This document shows positions 25,984-39,016 of a stretch of DNA of 64,000 bases, piece by piece (position 1 is the stretch's first letter; each line of letters opens with the position of its first letter). Both the position numbers and the translations under genes were made by a program. The notes below the pieces were generated by a model. It ran no database searches, was not told the origin of the DNA, and saw only the letters and a program-made list of their open reading frames with translations. The stretch is from Eupeodes corollae. Taxonomy: Eukaryota > Arthropoda > Insecta > Diptera > Syrphidae. The DNA lies in the NCBI RefSeq assembly GCF_945859685.1, contig NC_079148.1:143775133-143839132 (forward strand). The letters are read 5' to 3'.

Positions 25984-27414
25984 TGCATGTACTTTGTTTT
26001 GCCCTCATTAACCGTTAAACCCATTTTTGCCGCCTCTGCCTCAATACTCACAAAAGCCCCATTGACATCACGCTGAGTTCGTTCGATTATGTCAATGTCA
26101 TCAGCATATGCAAGTAATTGGACAGACTTTTGAAAGATAGTACCTAGTGTTGACGTGTGAGCTCTGCACTATTCTTTCAAGCACGATGTTCAAAAAATCA
26201 CATGACAGCGCATCACCTTGTCTACAACCTTTTTTGACATCGAAAGGTTCTGTTAAGTAGTTTCCAACCTTTATGGAGCAGAGATAATTCTCCGTGGCCA
26301 TCCTTCACAAACGGACGAGTTTGGCAGGGATGCCAAAACTAGAGATGGATCTATATAAATCCTTCCTGCAGATGCTATCATATGCGGCCTTGAAATCGTT
26401 GGAGAGATAGTGATGTTCTTGTTTTTTTTTCCCAGGGTCTGCCGTAATGGTTATATTTGATCAACTGTGGACTTCCCTGGTCTAAAACCACACTGATAAG
26501 GACCTATGAAGTTGTTGATTTTGGCTGTTGACGTTCATATATTACGGCAGAAAAGATTTTGTAAGCGATGTTAAGTGGACAAATGCCTCTAAAGAAAGGG
26601 CCTCCTTTTTTCAGAATCGGGCAAAAAACACTAAGGTTCCATGTATCGGGCATTTTTTCTTCCGACCATATCTTACAGATAAGTTGGTGCATGCTCCTTA
26701 TTAAACTATCTCCAGCTTTTTTGAAGACCTCGGCATTCAAGCCATCTGCTCCAGAGGCTTTGGAAGACTTCAGCTTAGATATGGCAATCCTTAATTTGTC
26801 AAGTCGGGCAGACGGGATTGTTGGCTTTCGTCGTCTATGTTGAATAGATCATCCTGCCTCACAGCGGAATTCGGTTTGTCATTTCCTTTGTACAGGCTGC
26901 AGAAGTGATCCTTCCCTATCCTCAGCATTGACTGGGGGTCCACTATGATGTTTCACATTTCGTCTTTGCAGCCTTCGGTTCGAGGTTTATGCACTTTATG
27001 TAAATTTCGTTTTACCAGCTCATAAAAGTTTCGAACTTCATACCTGCTTTTGAACCTCTCAACATCTTCGAACGCAAACTTCTCATGTTCTCTCTTTTTC
27101 CCTCTGAGAAGTTGGTGTTTCTCTCGCCTCTTCTGCTCATAGAGCTCGTGCGTAGCTCCTCTTTGGTGACTTCGTGAAACCCAGCACGTCAGAGGTGGCT
27201 TCATCTTGGCAATGTTGCCACTGGTTTTCGATACATTGTATTGGCGGCAGTGAACTTTGAGAGAGATTTTTTGTTACTCGGTCGGAGAAGGATTTTTCGA
27301 TATCTTGCGATTGTAGCCTTTACATGTTTTTTTTTCCACCATCTCCATGATTTAATGAATGCCTTCTTTTTAATTGCTTCAAAATTTAACCTGAGATTAG
27401 ATTCCAAAAGCTTT
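25984..27414 (-). pseudogene. RTE retrotransposon copy 1, 5' part (linker and RT)
   Basis: Reading the minus strand from 27414: IENQWQHCQ-type motif near 27240-27210, basic linker ELYEQKRREKHQLLRGKKRE near 27145-27085, KSRYEVRNFYELVK, DPQSMLRIGKDHF near 26945-26905. Then RT pieces follow: CPILKKGG and PLNIAYKIFSAVIYER near 26630-26545, EPFDVKKGCRQGDALSCD near 26250-26195 (the GCRQGD box) and DDIDIIERTQRDVNGAF near 26105-26055. The last holds the DD catalytic pair, displaced by a frameshift. RTE proteins combine an APE endonuclease and an RT; the endonuclease is missing here. Multiple stops make it a pseudogene. It lies about 215 bp upstream of the host exon's splice acceptor. Confidence 0.8.
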
Positions 27415-27630
27415 TGAGGTCAAGCTTAAAAAAATTTTATTTCTATGCAATATCTGAGATATAGAAAAATTCGAGAGATAGATTTAAGCTCTTAGAATAT
27501 GATAATAAAACCTTAAGTTAGAATGTTGCACTTTGATGTCTTATTTACTTGAGTCACAATTTTTCCAATCATTACTTGATGCTTGTTAAAAAATGTAACT
27601 AATTTTTTTCTATTTTGTATCTATTTTCAG

Positions 27631-28721
27631 ATTAAAAGAAAACTGGCGTATCAACTATAAAATAAAATCATAGAACGGAAATATGACTAAAATTTAAGAA
27701 AATACCAGAAAGAACTCCATTTTCTGTCAAATACGAGTTAATTTTGCCTTCATACTAAAATAAAACTCTCAATGTCTAAATTGATAACAACAATAGCTGA
27801 AAAACAAAAACAACAATTAATATCATGCATATCAAATAATGACAGTGAAAAAGTGACATACTTCAAGTATCAGAACACTCAAACGTCATTATCATTGCCG
27901 TCGTCCTCAGCGTCAGTGTCATCAACGTCAATAGACCATAGACAAAAAAATGGCAATAGCGCGTTCGAAAACTGTTGATTATATAAAAATTTGGAAACAT
28001 ATCAAATGGCGATTAACAGCATTTAATTATTTAAATAAATAAAATAACCACACGAGTGATACGAATTTAATTTAAAAAAATTAAAAAAGAAAACAGAAAC
28101 AAAAACAAAACAAGAAAATAATAAATAAAATATTACCATATTTTTTTCTTCTTATAAATATATATTTTTTTATAAACAAAAAGATTAAAAAAACAACAAG
28201 AAAATCGAAAAAGTTTCTGAGAACAGAAAATAAGGAAAAAAGAAATTAAGGATATTTTGCTTTATTTTTTAAAATTTTTAATTTATACTCTTTGTATACC
28301 AACAAAAAAAAACTATATATATATAAATAACTATATGTATAATATTAGTGTTAAAATAAAGCTTTAAATTGTATTTTTTCTGTGCCGTACTTAATTATAA
28401 ATTAAACAAACAAAAAAGAAAAGTAAATAATAAAATATCTTTAAATTAAAACACTATACAAAAACGAAACGCACAAAAATCAAGGTTTAGTTGAGAAAAG
28501 ACCACAAATTAACTATTCCAAAGGAGAAAAAGAGGGAATATAAATCTTGTGCCATAACATTTAAGTACCGTCAACGAGCCAAAGCATCCTCCCAAAAAAA
28601 ATAGAAGGACGAAAAAAAAGTAGAACTCCTACTGAGAGGCTATCAAACATCCTCCCAACCAATTATTATTATCATCGAAAAGAAAACGAAGAAGAAGAAG
28701 CAAAAATCAACTTCCATCATC
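27631..28721 (+). other. probable 5' UTR part of the host exon, with upstream splice acceptor
   Basis: A pyrimidine-rich tract TTTCTATTTTGTATCTATTTTCAG ending at 27630 (read in two parts) is a good 3' splice site, so the exon probably starts at 27631. The ~1.1 kb to the ATG at 28722 is A-rich and untranslated, with several short upstream frames, the longest at 27772-27978 (68 codons, no recognised domain). Such long 5' UTRs with uORFs are usual in developmentally regulated fly genes. A promoter within this stretch, rather than a spliced 5' exon, is the alternative. Confidence 0.5.
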
Positions 28722-29692
28722 ATGACTATTTCCGAAAAGTCCCCATTATGGGATTCCAATAGCCAACATAATCACCACCATCACCAGCAGCAGCAGCAGC
28801 AACAAACTTCCTCCGCCGGAGATACACTATCATCATCCTCGGGAGCATCGTCACCCTCGCCAACAGCTTCACCGCTGTTACAACTGCCTTCCACAAACAG
28901 CAGTACCACCAGCAGCGGTAGTGGCAGCATCTCCAGTACACTCAAGCAGCATCCGAGAATCAGCAAGAAGAAGCGAGCTCCTGCATCCTTACTGGCACAG
29001 CAGGAAAATTCGAGTTTGAGTTTGAGTTCGAGTGCTGGTACTGGTGGTGGTAGTAGTATTGGTCTTAGTATAAATGGAACAAGCACAGCACGTCTGACAT
29101 CACATCAGCAGCCATCAAATAATGCGACTTCAATACCTGGGAGGTCTCAGAAGTATGAAAAAAATGACAACAGCACCCATGGATCGCCCTCGCCATCATC
29201 ATTGCCATCACCATCGTCATCGCTATCGTCGACGACCCCCAGTCAATTCCATATGAATGTCCAATCCTCCCAGTCGCACCTCTTCGGGGGTGGCTATTCC
29301 ACCACCAAATTGCCATATGACTGCGAAGTGGGGATGCTAACGCCACACATTCGAGCGTCATCCTCGTCGATAACGTCTTCGACGGCAAGTCTGCTGCCAA
29401 CAGCGACATCTGCTAGTTGTGTTAACTCTGGTCACCATAGCAACGGCAAGTACTGCGGGAATGGCTTTGCCAACAACGGCAATGGCAGTGGAAGTGGCAG
29501 CGGCAGCCCTAACAACTATGGCAGCAGTAGCTTTTCATCCCTGGGATGTTGCAACATAATTACTCGCTGCTGCATCGGATTGCCACTGTTGAAGGCGATA
29601 AACGTTCGGAGATGTGTCCTGGCGTTGCTGGCAATAACGGTGGTAACAATTTTTTACTACACACATTACTTCGACACGGGTGTTTTTGTGGG
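28722..29692 (+). CDS. sfl: First coding exon of a type II membrane protein, probable sulfateless (NDST)
   Basis: The exon encodes 323 codons plus two bases and ends at the donor GTGAGT at 29693 (phase 2 intron). Residues 1-290 are low complexity: MTISEKSPLWDSN, a His/Gln run (about 17-28), then Ser, Thr, Gly and Asn-rich sequence with a basic patch KKKRAP near 82-87. A cysteine-rich patch precedes RRC, and residues 298-316 (VLALLAITVVTIFYYTHYF) form one membrane anchor with the positive residues on the N side, so a cytoplasmic tail and a luminal C-terminus. This fits a Golgi type II enzyme. The anchor plus DTGVF reminds me of Drosophila sulfateless, the bifunctional heparan sulfate N-deacetylase/N-sulfotransferase, whose luminal catalytic domains would lie in later exons outside or far downstream. 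Other Golgi glycosyl- or sulfotransferases remain possible. Upstream frame has no better start. Confidence 0.55.
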
Positions 29693-30285
29693 GTGAGTAT
29701 TTTTCTTATATGTACATATTTTACACTATGTGTCCTTTTTCCTATCCATATTCTCATCCGTATTCCCATTTCACATTTTATTTTGTTGTCGCTGTTATCG
29801 AATTCGTATTCGTTGTCGTATTCGATGCTTCCTCTTCCTCTGCTTCCATTTTTTTTATTTTTATATTGAACTAATCGATTTCTAATGGCATTCCCATCCC
29901 CTCAGTGGATATAAAACATCATGAAAATGGGATGAGGGATGAAGGAGGCAGAGGGTATCTATACTTATTTTTCTCTAGTCGCAATATTGGTTTGTGTAAA
30001 CACTGTTGCAGGCAAAAAAATAGCTCCAACTTGTAATGTTTTCTTAAGAATATAAATTGTTTTGGAGTAAGTGATATAAGAGGTTCTAGGCAGTATTCCA
30101 AATTCGGAACTTAACCTAAAATCAATCATTAAACATTACTAAACATGAAAGATCTACTTAGTACTATAATCTGAAGTCCCTACTTTCCCAGGTCATAGAA
30201 ACGCTGCTCAAAAAATATCTCGAATATCGAAGAGTTATTTATGACCGACAGTTCGACTTTCTCATAATCATCTCACCGAACAGAG
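29693..30285 (+). other. start of intron after the host exon
   Basis: Begins with the consensus donor GTGAGTATTT. The following ~600 bp shows no domain. The small frames at 29546-29869 and 29680-29874 read across the donor and are not real genes. Confidence 0.55.
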
Positions 30286-30289
30286 GCAC

Positions 30290-31340
30290 ACATTATTACA
30301 CCGTTTTGGAGAAAGCCAGATTATTCCTTAGTTGGACTAGAAATTACCTTTTGAATAGTTCAAGAAATTTTGGGGCAGTTTACGTCTGAAAATCACAAAA
30401 TAAATTATGGAGTGCCGCAGGGCTCTGTCTCGTCTCCGACACTCTTTCCTATATTTACTAATGATCTTGTTTTTGGAGCTTTTAATCCTCCTTCTTTTCT
30501 GAGGATGTTATAGTTAGCTTATTAAATTTATTTCAATCTTGATCCCTGCTCTTAAGTTTTGGAACTTCAATGGCAATGAGGAGTAAAAAATCGAGTAGTT
30601 ATGAATGCGTCGGAAACCCAATGAGTGGAAATTGCACTAAGGAAACTGAAATCTCGAATTTCTTATAAACTTTATTGTAATTGATATTTTAATAGCGTGT
30701 GGTAGAGTTTGGCATCAGGATGTCTTATTGAAAACTCGTGCCTTCAGTTTTGATGAATCCCTGATTCGTTGGAATAGAAATTAAATTAGAATTAGAAAAA
30801 AGCATTCTGAAGCTTCTTACCTCCTCCTTTGCTAACTACATTATCCTCAGCTTTTCATATTTGTTTCTAGATTCACAACCCTGTCCTTCTGTTGGGTATC
30901 TTCAATGATGATGGGGAGTCAAAAACGAGTAGTTTTGAATGCGTCGGATGGGTTCAAGCTGGAAACAACAAAATAATTTATGGTGTGTCGTAGGGTTCTG
31001 TGATATTTCCTACACTCTTTCTCCAACGACTAAGTATGGTAGGTTAATCATATTCTCACTTTGACAGCATTAGGAATAAAAACACGAGTAGAATTCAATG
31101 TGCCGAAAATTCAATGCTGCCTAGTGTCGTTAAAGAGTAAAGTGCCAACTGTGCCACTATCCATAAGTGCTACCCGCAAAATATTTAGGTTTTCTCAGCC
31201 AGTTCAGAAGCTTTTCTCTACTTCTGATTTGACTGTTATAAATATCTGCTCCAGGATAATAGCCAGTTGCGTTTAAAATATTCAACTTAATAGTCGCGTC
31301 TTCAGAAATACTCATCAGTAGGGTTAAGATTTTATTGACC
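30290..31340 (+). pseudogene. non-LTR RT relics of family D (two overlapping pieces)
   Basis: Piece one (30290-30640) has WTRNYLLNSSRNF and then SENHKINYGVPQGSV and SPTLFPIFTNDL near 30390-30475, the RT box between motifs 3 and 4. Piece two (30690-31340) restarts with GRVWHQDVLLKTRAFSFDES near 30700-30760, then VVLNASDGFK, GSVISPTL-like remains near 31000, VEFNVPKIQCCLVSLKS near 31089-31140 and STSDLTVI near 31220. Both carry many stops. The same family occurs at 32650-32870, 40656-41140, 42690-43142 and 53890-54800. A hAT-like relic begins directly after and separates this part from the C-terminal piece at 32650. Confidence 0.65.
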
Positions 31341-31379
31341 AAAAATATTTAAAAAAAAGGCAAACAACACACTTAAAAA

Positions 31380-32640
31380 GGCAATGAAAAGGCATTTATT
31401 AAAAAATACTACGATAAGAAACAAAAATACATTTAATTATAGTAGCATTGGAATAACAGGAATTTTTTGAAGTTCTCAGGTAGAAAGCTTCTTCTGTTGT
31501 CCCTTAGAAAGGCTTTGATGGGGCCAATGATTTCTCAACTTCAGCTGCAACCAATGTAGCCCATCTAAAGCTTTCAATATTATACACTTCAATCTTTTCT
31601 GGAAGTTTAGAATCTACGCCGCATCGCCGTTTATTACAGAATTTATCTGCTCAATCGTTTTTAGCCCTGTGTTTAAATTGAAAACGGAAGTAAACTTCTT
31701 CAAGACTTCCTCTGCAATGGGCCCTTTTGCTTTTTTCAAATTTTATTCTATGTGTTTCAAAACAGGCAGTGCCAATTGATGTTCCTTGTTGAGAATATTG
31801 TTGGCTTAAACTATAAGTAGGTACAGACTCTCAAATATACCTTTTTTCATGTAGGTCTTTAAAAAAACGTTTTTATTTTGGATTGACTAAAAACCCAAAA
31901 TTGACATTAATGTACGCCAGCTGCGCTTGCAGTTCTTCATCTTCAATCAATTTGTTTGTAAATGCAACACAGCTTGCGTCGTCTTCTAGAGCGCTGGCGT
32001 TATTTTCGATCCGAGCAAAATAGTCCGCTTAATATGCTGATGCCTATAATCAAGTACCTAGTTTAAATTTAAATTCAAAGTTTCAAACAAACTTACAGGT
32101 TAAGGTGGCAGTGGCAATTCAGGTTTCTTATCCTTAAAAAATAACAATCCGAGGTGGACTCTTCGGAAATACTTCAAGTTTGACACGAAGACGGCAACTT
32201 TTGACTAGTGACTGTGTAGTGTGTATGCTTTCTCACACTTTGTTTACACCGTGAACGTACAAGTTAGATGAACCGTTTTCGAGAACATCTCTTGCAGAGT
32301 TTTGCCACTCTTCTTAATATACAGTGCAGCGTCTGTTACGAACAGCAAAACCTTTTCGCTCTTTAAGCTCATCGGGCCACAACAATCGCTTCGAATCTTC
32401 AAAATCTAGGTTTTTAACTAAAGATTCCCAACGGTATGCGAAAATGTTCGCATTTCTTGTAATGCTAAACCAATTATTAGATATTTCTTAACAAAATTTA
32501 ATAATAAAGCAAAAAAGGGTAGAAAAAGGCAACAATGTCGAAGAAAGGCAAAAAACGCAGGCCTTGAAATATGTTTGTAAAACGTCGATTTCATCTTCCG
32601 GTTAACCAAAAAAAAGCAAAGTTAGTAAAATCCTATCCCT
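31380..32640 (-). pseudogene. hAT-like transposase relic (CGGBP1-type)
   Basis: On the minus strand from 32640, with stops and shifts, one reads FVTDAALYIKKSGKTLQEM near 32342-32284, then SKVAVFVSNLKYFRR and KKPELPLPP near 32130-32110. Further on comes ESFRWATLVAAEVEKSLAPS near 31583-31525, followed by RDNRRSF-like remains. These match, in order, the catalytic core and C-terminal dimerisation region of a widespread insect hAT-type element, as I remember it. Short AAAGGCAA motifs occur near both edges (31368-31402 and 32535-32560), but no proper terminal inverted repeats or 8-bp duplication could be defined. The element sits between two parts of a family D non-LTR relic, so it probably inserted there. 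Confidence 0.6.
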
Positions 32641-32649
32641 GCTCATCAG

Positions 32650-32870
32650 TTATACCCTATAGCCCAACTTGGGTCGTATTGCGGTACAGAGATTCGTTCT
32701 TAATTCGTACTTTGCTAATATGAAATGCTTTACATTGATGGGTTTGAATAGTATTTATGTACAAAGAAAACAGCAACGGACCCCAAGTCTACCCTTGTAG
32801 AATACCATTAAGACAAAAATTAAGCAAAAATCCATTGACTTCTTAAGCTTGAGAACTGCTTGTAAGGTTT
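32650..32870 (+). pseudogene. family D non-LTR C-terminal remnant
   Basis: Contains VLRYRDSFLIRT followed by a stop and NALH near 32670-32735, matching VKYRDSFLNRTSRMWNAL in the copy at 42786-43142. It is probably the continuation of the relic ending at 31340, beyond the hAT-like insertion, although about 120 codons in between are missing. Confidence 0.5.
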
Positions 32871-34965
32871 AAATAATAACTTCAAGGCCTTAAAGCTAAT
32901 TGATTTTAAAGGCAGCAACTGTATGTGAAGTGCCAAAAGAGTTCTTTCACTTCTTAAAGTTGATAATATTCTGTGATACTATTTTCTTGACCTAAACTGT
33001 ACATTTGTTTGTTTGAATTTAATTGTGTGAAAACACACTTGCACGTCAAGATGGTGTTTACATTTTGGGGTTTAAGAAGAGTAATTGTTTGCCGGAAGGG
33101 GCCAGGCGCCATCATGCAGCTCAGTTGGTGGTTTGCAATTGTTGCCCCATCATCATCATGATGAGGTTGATATGGGGGCTGAGTGGGTGGACTTATCGTA
33201 CAGTCGAATAGTTGGGTAAGTCCCAAGTATAGAGCGAGCTTTGTTTGCCTTGTTAATTGAAGTGGCTTTCCAACTATTCCATATACCCAACAATACTACT
33301 ACGTATACCCACTACCCCTATTCATACGAGTCGAGTATGTTTTATTAAATATCGGTCTTCTATAGTTCGAGAATTTGTGTACATTCGTTTTATTTGAAGA
33401 GATATGTATAAATAAAAAGTAAGAAAAAAATAATAAATGTACAAAGGGTTTTGCTCTTTTATTTGTTTTTGATAATTGTATAGTGTTTGAGTTGTACTTT
33501 AGTTGGGATTCAAATAAAAGTGACAAGTTGTAATTTTTGTTGTTCATATGTTATGTATTTTATTTTCTCTTTGATTTTAATATGTCCGTTAGAAAAATCT
33601 TCGTAACGATGATATTTTTCAAAGCAAAGCAAACTCTGATATCAGCAGAATTCTATTTGATTAGTTAACTTGTAACTCGAACGTATCTATGTTTACTTTC
33701 GTGTTGTTATTATGTCAATATTTATCTTTGAGATATTTTTAATTTGTTGTAACATTATACTTTGTATCGAATTTATTTGAGTTCGTATGTGATGGGAAGT
33801 CTATTGGACAACAGAATTTAATGAGGAGAAAAACAAGATTTATTTTGTAAATTAAATGAAAATAAATTCTAAGGAATTCGATTTATTGTTAAATGAAGAA
33901 TAAAAACATAACAATTATTGAAACTAATTAATGGTTTATTGATATTGTGTCCGTAATAATTGTTATGTATCTATTTTTGTTCTTGGGAACTAAATAAGCT
34001 GAAACTAAATGTTGCTTTACTTTTTCAAAGCCGTGTTTCTATAATACCACAATGCATGCTTTCAATTCTTTTTGTGATCTAAGTCAAATTATTCTATTTT
34101 TTTCACCAAAAAAAAAATAAATCTCTCTTAAATATGAAATAAAATAAAAGATAGGTTGTTATTAACATTAGCAAAATAATATTTTGTATGTCACCGCCTT
34201 TACTATGCGATTTCAAAAATCAAATTCAAAAGTATAGTTTCTTCATTTTGCTGGGGGGTTTTGAAAAGTTTTGTGTTTTAAAATTTAAAGAAATAAGTGA
34301 AAGAAATAAGTGAAAGAAAAAAATTATGTTCAATTTTTTATTTAAAAATCTAAATAATTGGGTCATTTTAAAGTTTTAGGAACAAGACTTTTAATTAATT
34401 ATAAAAGTGGATCATTTCAACTATAAACTAGAATTTATTTTGCCAAACTTTCAAAATTTTATTTTTTACTTAACTTTGATGTTTGGAATTTGATTCTGTA
34501 GCTTCCGAGGTTTTTATCAAAAACGTCTATGAAATCAACTCATATTTGTGATGTTAAATTGTATTGAAGACAAAAATAAATACAGTGGAACTTCCATAAG
34601 TCGGACTCTCAAAAAGAAAGAAAAAAAAATCTAGTTATAGAAATTTCCATTTAAAGAAATGAGACAAAAGTTAGTGAATCGCTGCTTTTCCAACTAAAAG
34701 AAGTAAAAAAACTAAGAACTTTTGCGCATTTAAACTAGTAACCCGTTTAAAACCGAAGTTCAAATAAAAAACATACAAACTTGGAATCTGAATAGCCTCT
34801 TCTTCAAACAAAACTACAGAAATTGATCACAGTAGACTCAATTATTTTTCAAAAAATTCAAACAAAAGGGGGTTTCCCAAATAACAGAAAAGAATTTAGA
34901 ATGTATCTACTGAACAAACGTCTAAAATAATTATATGTAGTAGCCTTATAAATCTGGTCTATACA
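32871..34965. other. non-coding stretch, no gene seen
   Basis: The part around 33020-33330 is of higher complexity and may be host DNA. The rest is AT-rich with no domain. Short frames at 32954-33226, 33023-33211 and 33299-33547 lack motifs. Confidence 0.45.
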
Positions 34966-36313
34966 CCTCAGCGATAGAGAGATGTAAGGGTAGTTTTCAT
35001 TCCCAAGGCGGGCAAATGCTCGCATGTCAACCCGAAGGACCTAAGACCTATTAGCCTATCATCTTTCATTCTCAAAACTGTGGAACGATTGATCGATATC
35101 CATATACGTAACAACATTGAGAAGAGACTATCAATGTCTCAGCATGCTTACTGCAAAGGGAAATCGGTAGAAACAGCCTTGCACACTCTGGTAAGAACTA
35201 TCAAATACTCCCTAGAGCAAAAGGAATATACTATGGTGGCCTTCCTGGATATTGAGGGCGCTTTCAACAACGTTGACACATCCGCTATCACTTTTGCTAT
35301 GACGACCCTAAACGTCGAATACTCAATCTGTGAGTTGATTAATCTATGCTAAAAAGCACTGCATGTCTCTACATAAGCGGGGCATTAAGAACCACACCCT
35401 CAGCAGCGTTGGACACTCTCCGCCATCTAGCACCACTCGACATATTCAGCAAACAAATGGCAGCGAGTACAGCGATAAGACTCGACGCCTCATCTCAATA
35501 TACCAACAACAATGTGGGGCACTCCATCATTTTGAACCTCTTTGGTTCTATACCAAAGTGCATAGATTACACTATTCCTAAACCCCGATTTGGAAAAAAC
35601 TTCCAGGTATCCATTCCATCCAGAGATGAATGGGAAGACAAAAACTCCAGTATAACAAAAGTATTCATTTTTATACAGATGGATCCAAGACAAATGAGGG
35701 AAGAAAAGCTTAATCTAAGCATCTCCTTCCGCCTCCCTTATTATTGTAGCGTCTTTGAAGCGGAAATTTCAGCGATCAAAGAGGTTCTCTTCTGGCTAAG
35801 CTGGCTAAGAGAAAACGTGATATAAACTTCTGATATCCGCATCTTCTCTGACAGTCAGGCTGCTATTAAATCTCTTGACGCTGGATCAACCAAATCTCAA
35901 ACGGCCCTCGATTGTCGATCGTCTCTTATAGAGATGGCGCAGCAATTTAACATTCACCTATGTTGGGCGTCGGGCCACAGAGACATCACGGAAAATTGTA
36001 GAGCCGGTAAACTCGCTAAAAATGGAACCTTCATGCCTATTTCACCTGAAAGGTAGAAGACAGCAGGTGGCACAATTTACCAACATGCGCAGCCACAAAA
36101 CTCATATGGCCTTCACTGGACCTAAAGCGCTCTAAAGACTTCATATTAGCTCCCTTATAGGTTTCCTTACGGGACACTGTCTTATAGAATGAATGAGCTG
36201 TAGCTCAAAATGGTTCGACTTGTAAGAAGTAATTCTCTAGATTCATGTGGGCCTTTCTTTTGGTCTGAGTGTGTGGTTTCTAATCCTCAGCCACGTTAAC
36301 CTAACCTAACCTA
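34966..36313 (+). pseudogene. LOA/R1-group non-LTR ORF2, copy C, with internal deletions
   Basis: Starts in the reverse transcriptase: VVFIPKAGK near 34993-35019, DLRPISLSSFILKTVERLID near 35038-35097, QHAYCKGKSVETALHTLVRT near 35140-35199 and AFLDIEGAFNNVD near 35239-35277 with a catalytic Asp. After CELINLC (35331-35351) the sequence jumps to SGALRTTPSAALDTL (from about 35378), so the second half of the RT with its FADD box has been deleted. RNase H remains (FSDSQAAIKS near 35844), and LTGHCLIE near 36166-36189 is the last C-terminal piece; the cysteine motif is lost. The 3' UTR ends TTAACCTAACCTAACCTA at about 36296-36313. Several stops and shifts are present. Confidence 0.75.
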
Positions 36314-38940
36314 GTAAATTTTGAAAAAGAGGTTAAATAAAATGGGATTTCCCCAATAGGAGAAAAAGTTCGAGTTGAAGAGACTATTTGGCATCAAACA
36401 GAATCTAAAAAATTCGATTAATAGAAAAATTCTACTTACAGAAGTTCGAATTGTGGAAGTTCGACTGTATATTATTATAATTACATGTATTTTAAATAAT
36501 TAAAAAAAAAGAACTATTTATTTGGTAACATTACTACTTGAAAACCTATAAAGTTAATCATCAGAACTGAACACAGTTTTGGTTTTCTACACTCGAATTT
36601 AAATATTTTTTATACTCAAAATTGAATTTTACATAAAACAATATTTTTAAAATGTATAAACGTATAAAAAATAATAATTGGAAAATTTAGATTAAAACTA
36701 AATTAAAATTACAAATAAAATTATTTTATTTAAAAGAAATTATTAATTTTATTTTTACGAAAACTTTTTCAGATATTTGGGATTTTTTCCAAATACTAAA
36801 TACGCTTCTTTAAAATGAAAAAAAATACTTTTAAGCCGCTCTAGGAGATGTTATTGCCAGCTATAAACCCTATTCTGCTTTCTAATTTTAAGGAATATTT
36901 CATGTTTCAATACATTTTTTTTATGCTTTTAACTTAATTTTTGTTTCAATGTTCTTCTTTTAATATTCTTATTAAAATCAATTTGATAAATATGCTTTTT
37001 AATCAATCAATTTTAGAAGCATACCTATGTATATCATGTAAATGTTTATAATAATATACCTTATACAAATTGACATGTACCAAATTTGCTTACAAAAAGA
37101 TTCTAAAAAATCGTAGCTTCCACAAGTTCTGCCCAAATTTAATAAGTGATAGTACAATTAACACAAAAAAGACAACAAAGTTCAAGATAATTAGAACAAA
37201 CTAAAGCTACCGAAAACGGCCTCCAAAGTTAAAAAAACACCAGCCAAAATATTTATACTTAATATTGATGTTTTCTATAAACTTTTAAGTTTTTTTTTTA
37301 ATTTGACGAAGATGTCAATTAAACCAACAAATTGTTTAAATAAGAATAATTAGATTGCCTTAAAACCTGAAAAATATTCAAAACTAGTTTCGACGTTAAA
37401 CTAGTTTAAAAAAGCTGGTTAAAATAGAAGTAGAAATTTAGTCAGAAAATAATAAAAAAAAAGTCAAAATCGTTAAAATGTTTGAGTAAACCAAGTGTTG
37501 AAGCAGAACCGGATTGCACAGACTGTTTTCAGTTTCCAGTTTCCAAAGACTCTGTTTACAAATAGAATTTATATTTTAAAATTTAATTGTAGGTTAGTTA
37601 ATCAAAAAATCTTGATTTCTTAGTTATTCGAAAATCGAGTGATTTTTTTTTAAATAAATTTGTATATATATACAAAATTTTTAGTATGCAGTTTTTTAGA
37701 ACTTATTAATATACGATCTACATTTTAATTTTGTTAAACAATACTGACCCGTTTTTAAGATATTGAAAAAAGAATAAAATTTTTTCAAATCCAATAAGTA
37801 ATTTTGGCATTTTGGATCATCAAATATTTTTAAGACAGTAGAAGAGCTTGTGCAGAAAACAATGTTGAAATCGGTTCATTAGTTCTTGAAAAAAATGTAA
37901 AAACAAAATATTGATTGTTATTTTTAGTCTTTAAAAAATTAAAATAACCCTAACGCGAATCTGTTTAAAACCTTCGATTTCAAGTTTGAACTCAATCGAC
38001 CCAAGGCTTTAAGGGTGTGTACAAACAGACAGCCGGATGGATGAAATCAGCGGACCTTGGTTTCTCTACCATCATCGTGAGGTCAAGTTTGATTAAAATA
38101 TTTTGTTCCTACGAGTATATGACGCAAGTAAAAACTAACTTGAACTTTTTTATTAAAGTTTTCCAATCGGATAAAATTGTTGACACATAGTGCTATTTTG
38201 TATCGTCGCTGAAAATGCCAAGTGACAAAAGTCCAAATCAAAATACTTAGCCTCCAATAAACACTTTAGTTTCTTGCAGACTAAAATAGATGCTTTAGCA
38301 TCATCACATTAGAAAACGTTCAAAAATCAAATTGATTCTTTAATTTCATGAAATAATAAACCAATTTTTAAATAAAAACTAAAATTTTGGATATATATAT
38401 ATCATTTTTCTTATTTAAAAAAATAACACAAATAACCCGAAATATATTCAAAAATTATGTAGAAATAATTAACCTCAACTCAAAAGTTCCATTCTGGTTA
38501 AAAAGAAATCATCAAACAATACGTATGCCCGCATTACCATTACGGGTAACATCTATTGAAAAAATATTACCCGTTCTTCTCCTAAGTATGTTTTAAAAGA
38601 AACTTTTATTTATTTTTTAATGTTTGCAAAACATGAAATATTATGTTCCCGAATGTTGATTGTCCAAATGGCTATTATGTTATTTTTCTTGTCAATAGTT
38701 AAGTTAAACCAACTTTTTATTTTCAATACTCTGTTACTCTTAATTTATATATTTTATTAATTCTCTGAGCGAAATATGAAAGTTGCATTCAATGGAACAA
38801 GATATATTACAGCATAAAAGCATTGTAATCAATATCAATCATATCTTTTAAACTTTAAATTGAATGTTCAGAGATTCTTTTTTAAGCCGCACTACACGAA
38901 TGTGAAATTCTTGATATTCTACTCAATGCAATTTGCAGGC
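36314..38940. other. non-coding stretch, no gene seen
   Basis: AT-rich. The part at about 37850-38135 (AATCGGTTCATTAGTTCTTG and then ACAAACAGACAGCCGGATGG near 38022-38041) looks like the end of a decayed dispersed repeat. The frame 38387-38596 shows no motif. Confidence 0.45.
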
Positions 38941-39004
38941 ATTTAAGACCAATCGGTATCAGATTCTCCTCTCCTATTTCGCTGTTTTTTTTGTTGTATG
39001 TAAT

Positions 39005-39016
39005 TAACGGGCACAA
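39005..39016. repeat. left target-site duplication of CR1-group copy 2
   Basis: TAACGGGCACAA here recurs at 40644-40655 on the other side of the element. Confidence 0.75.
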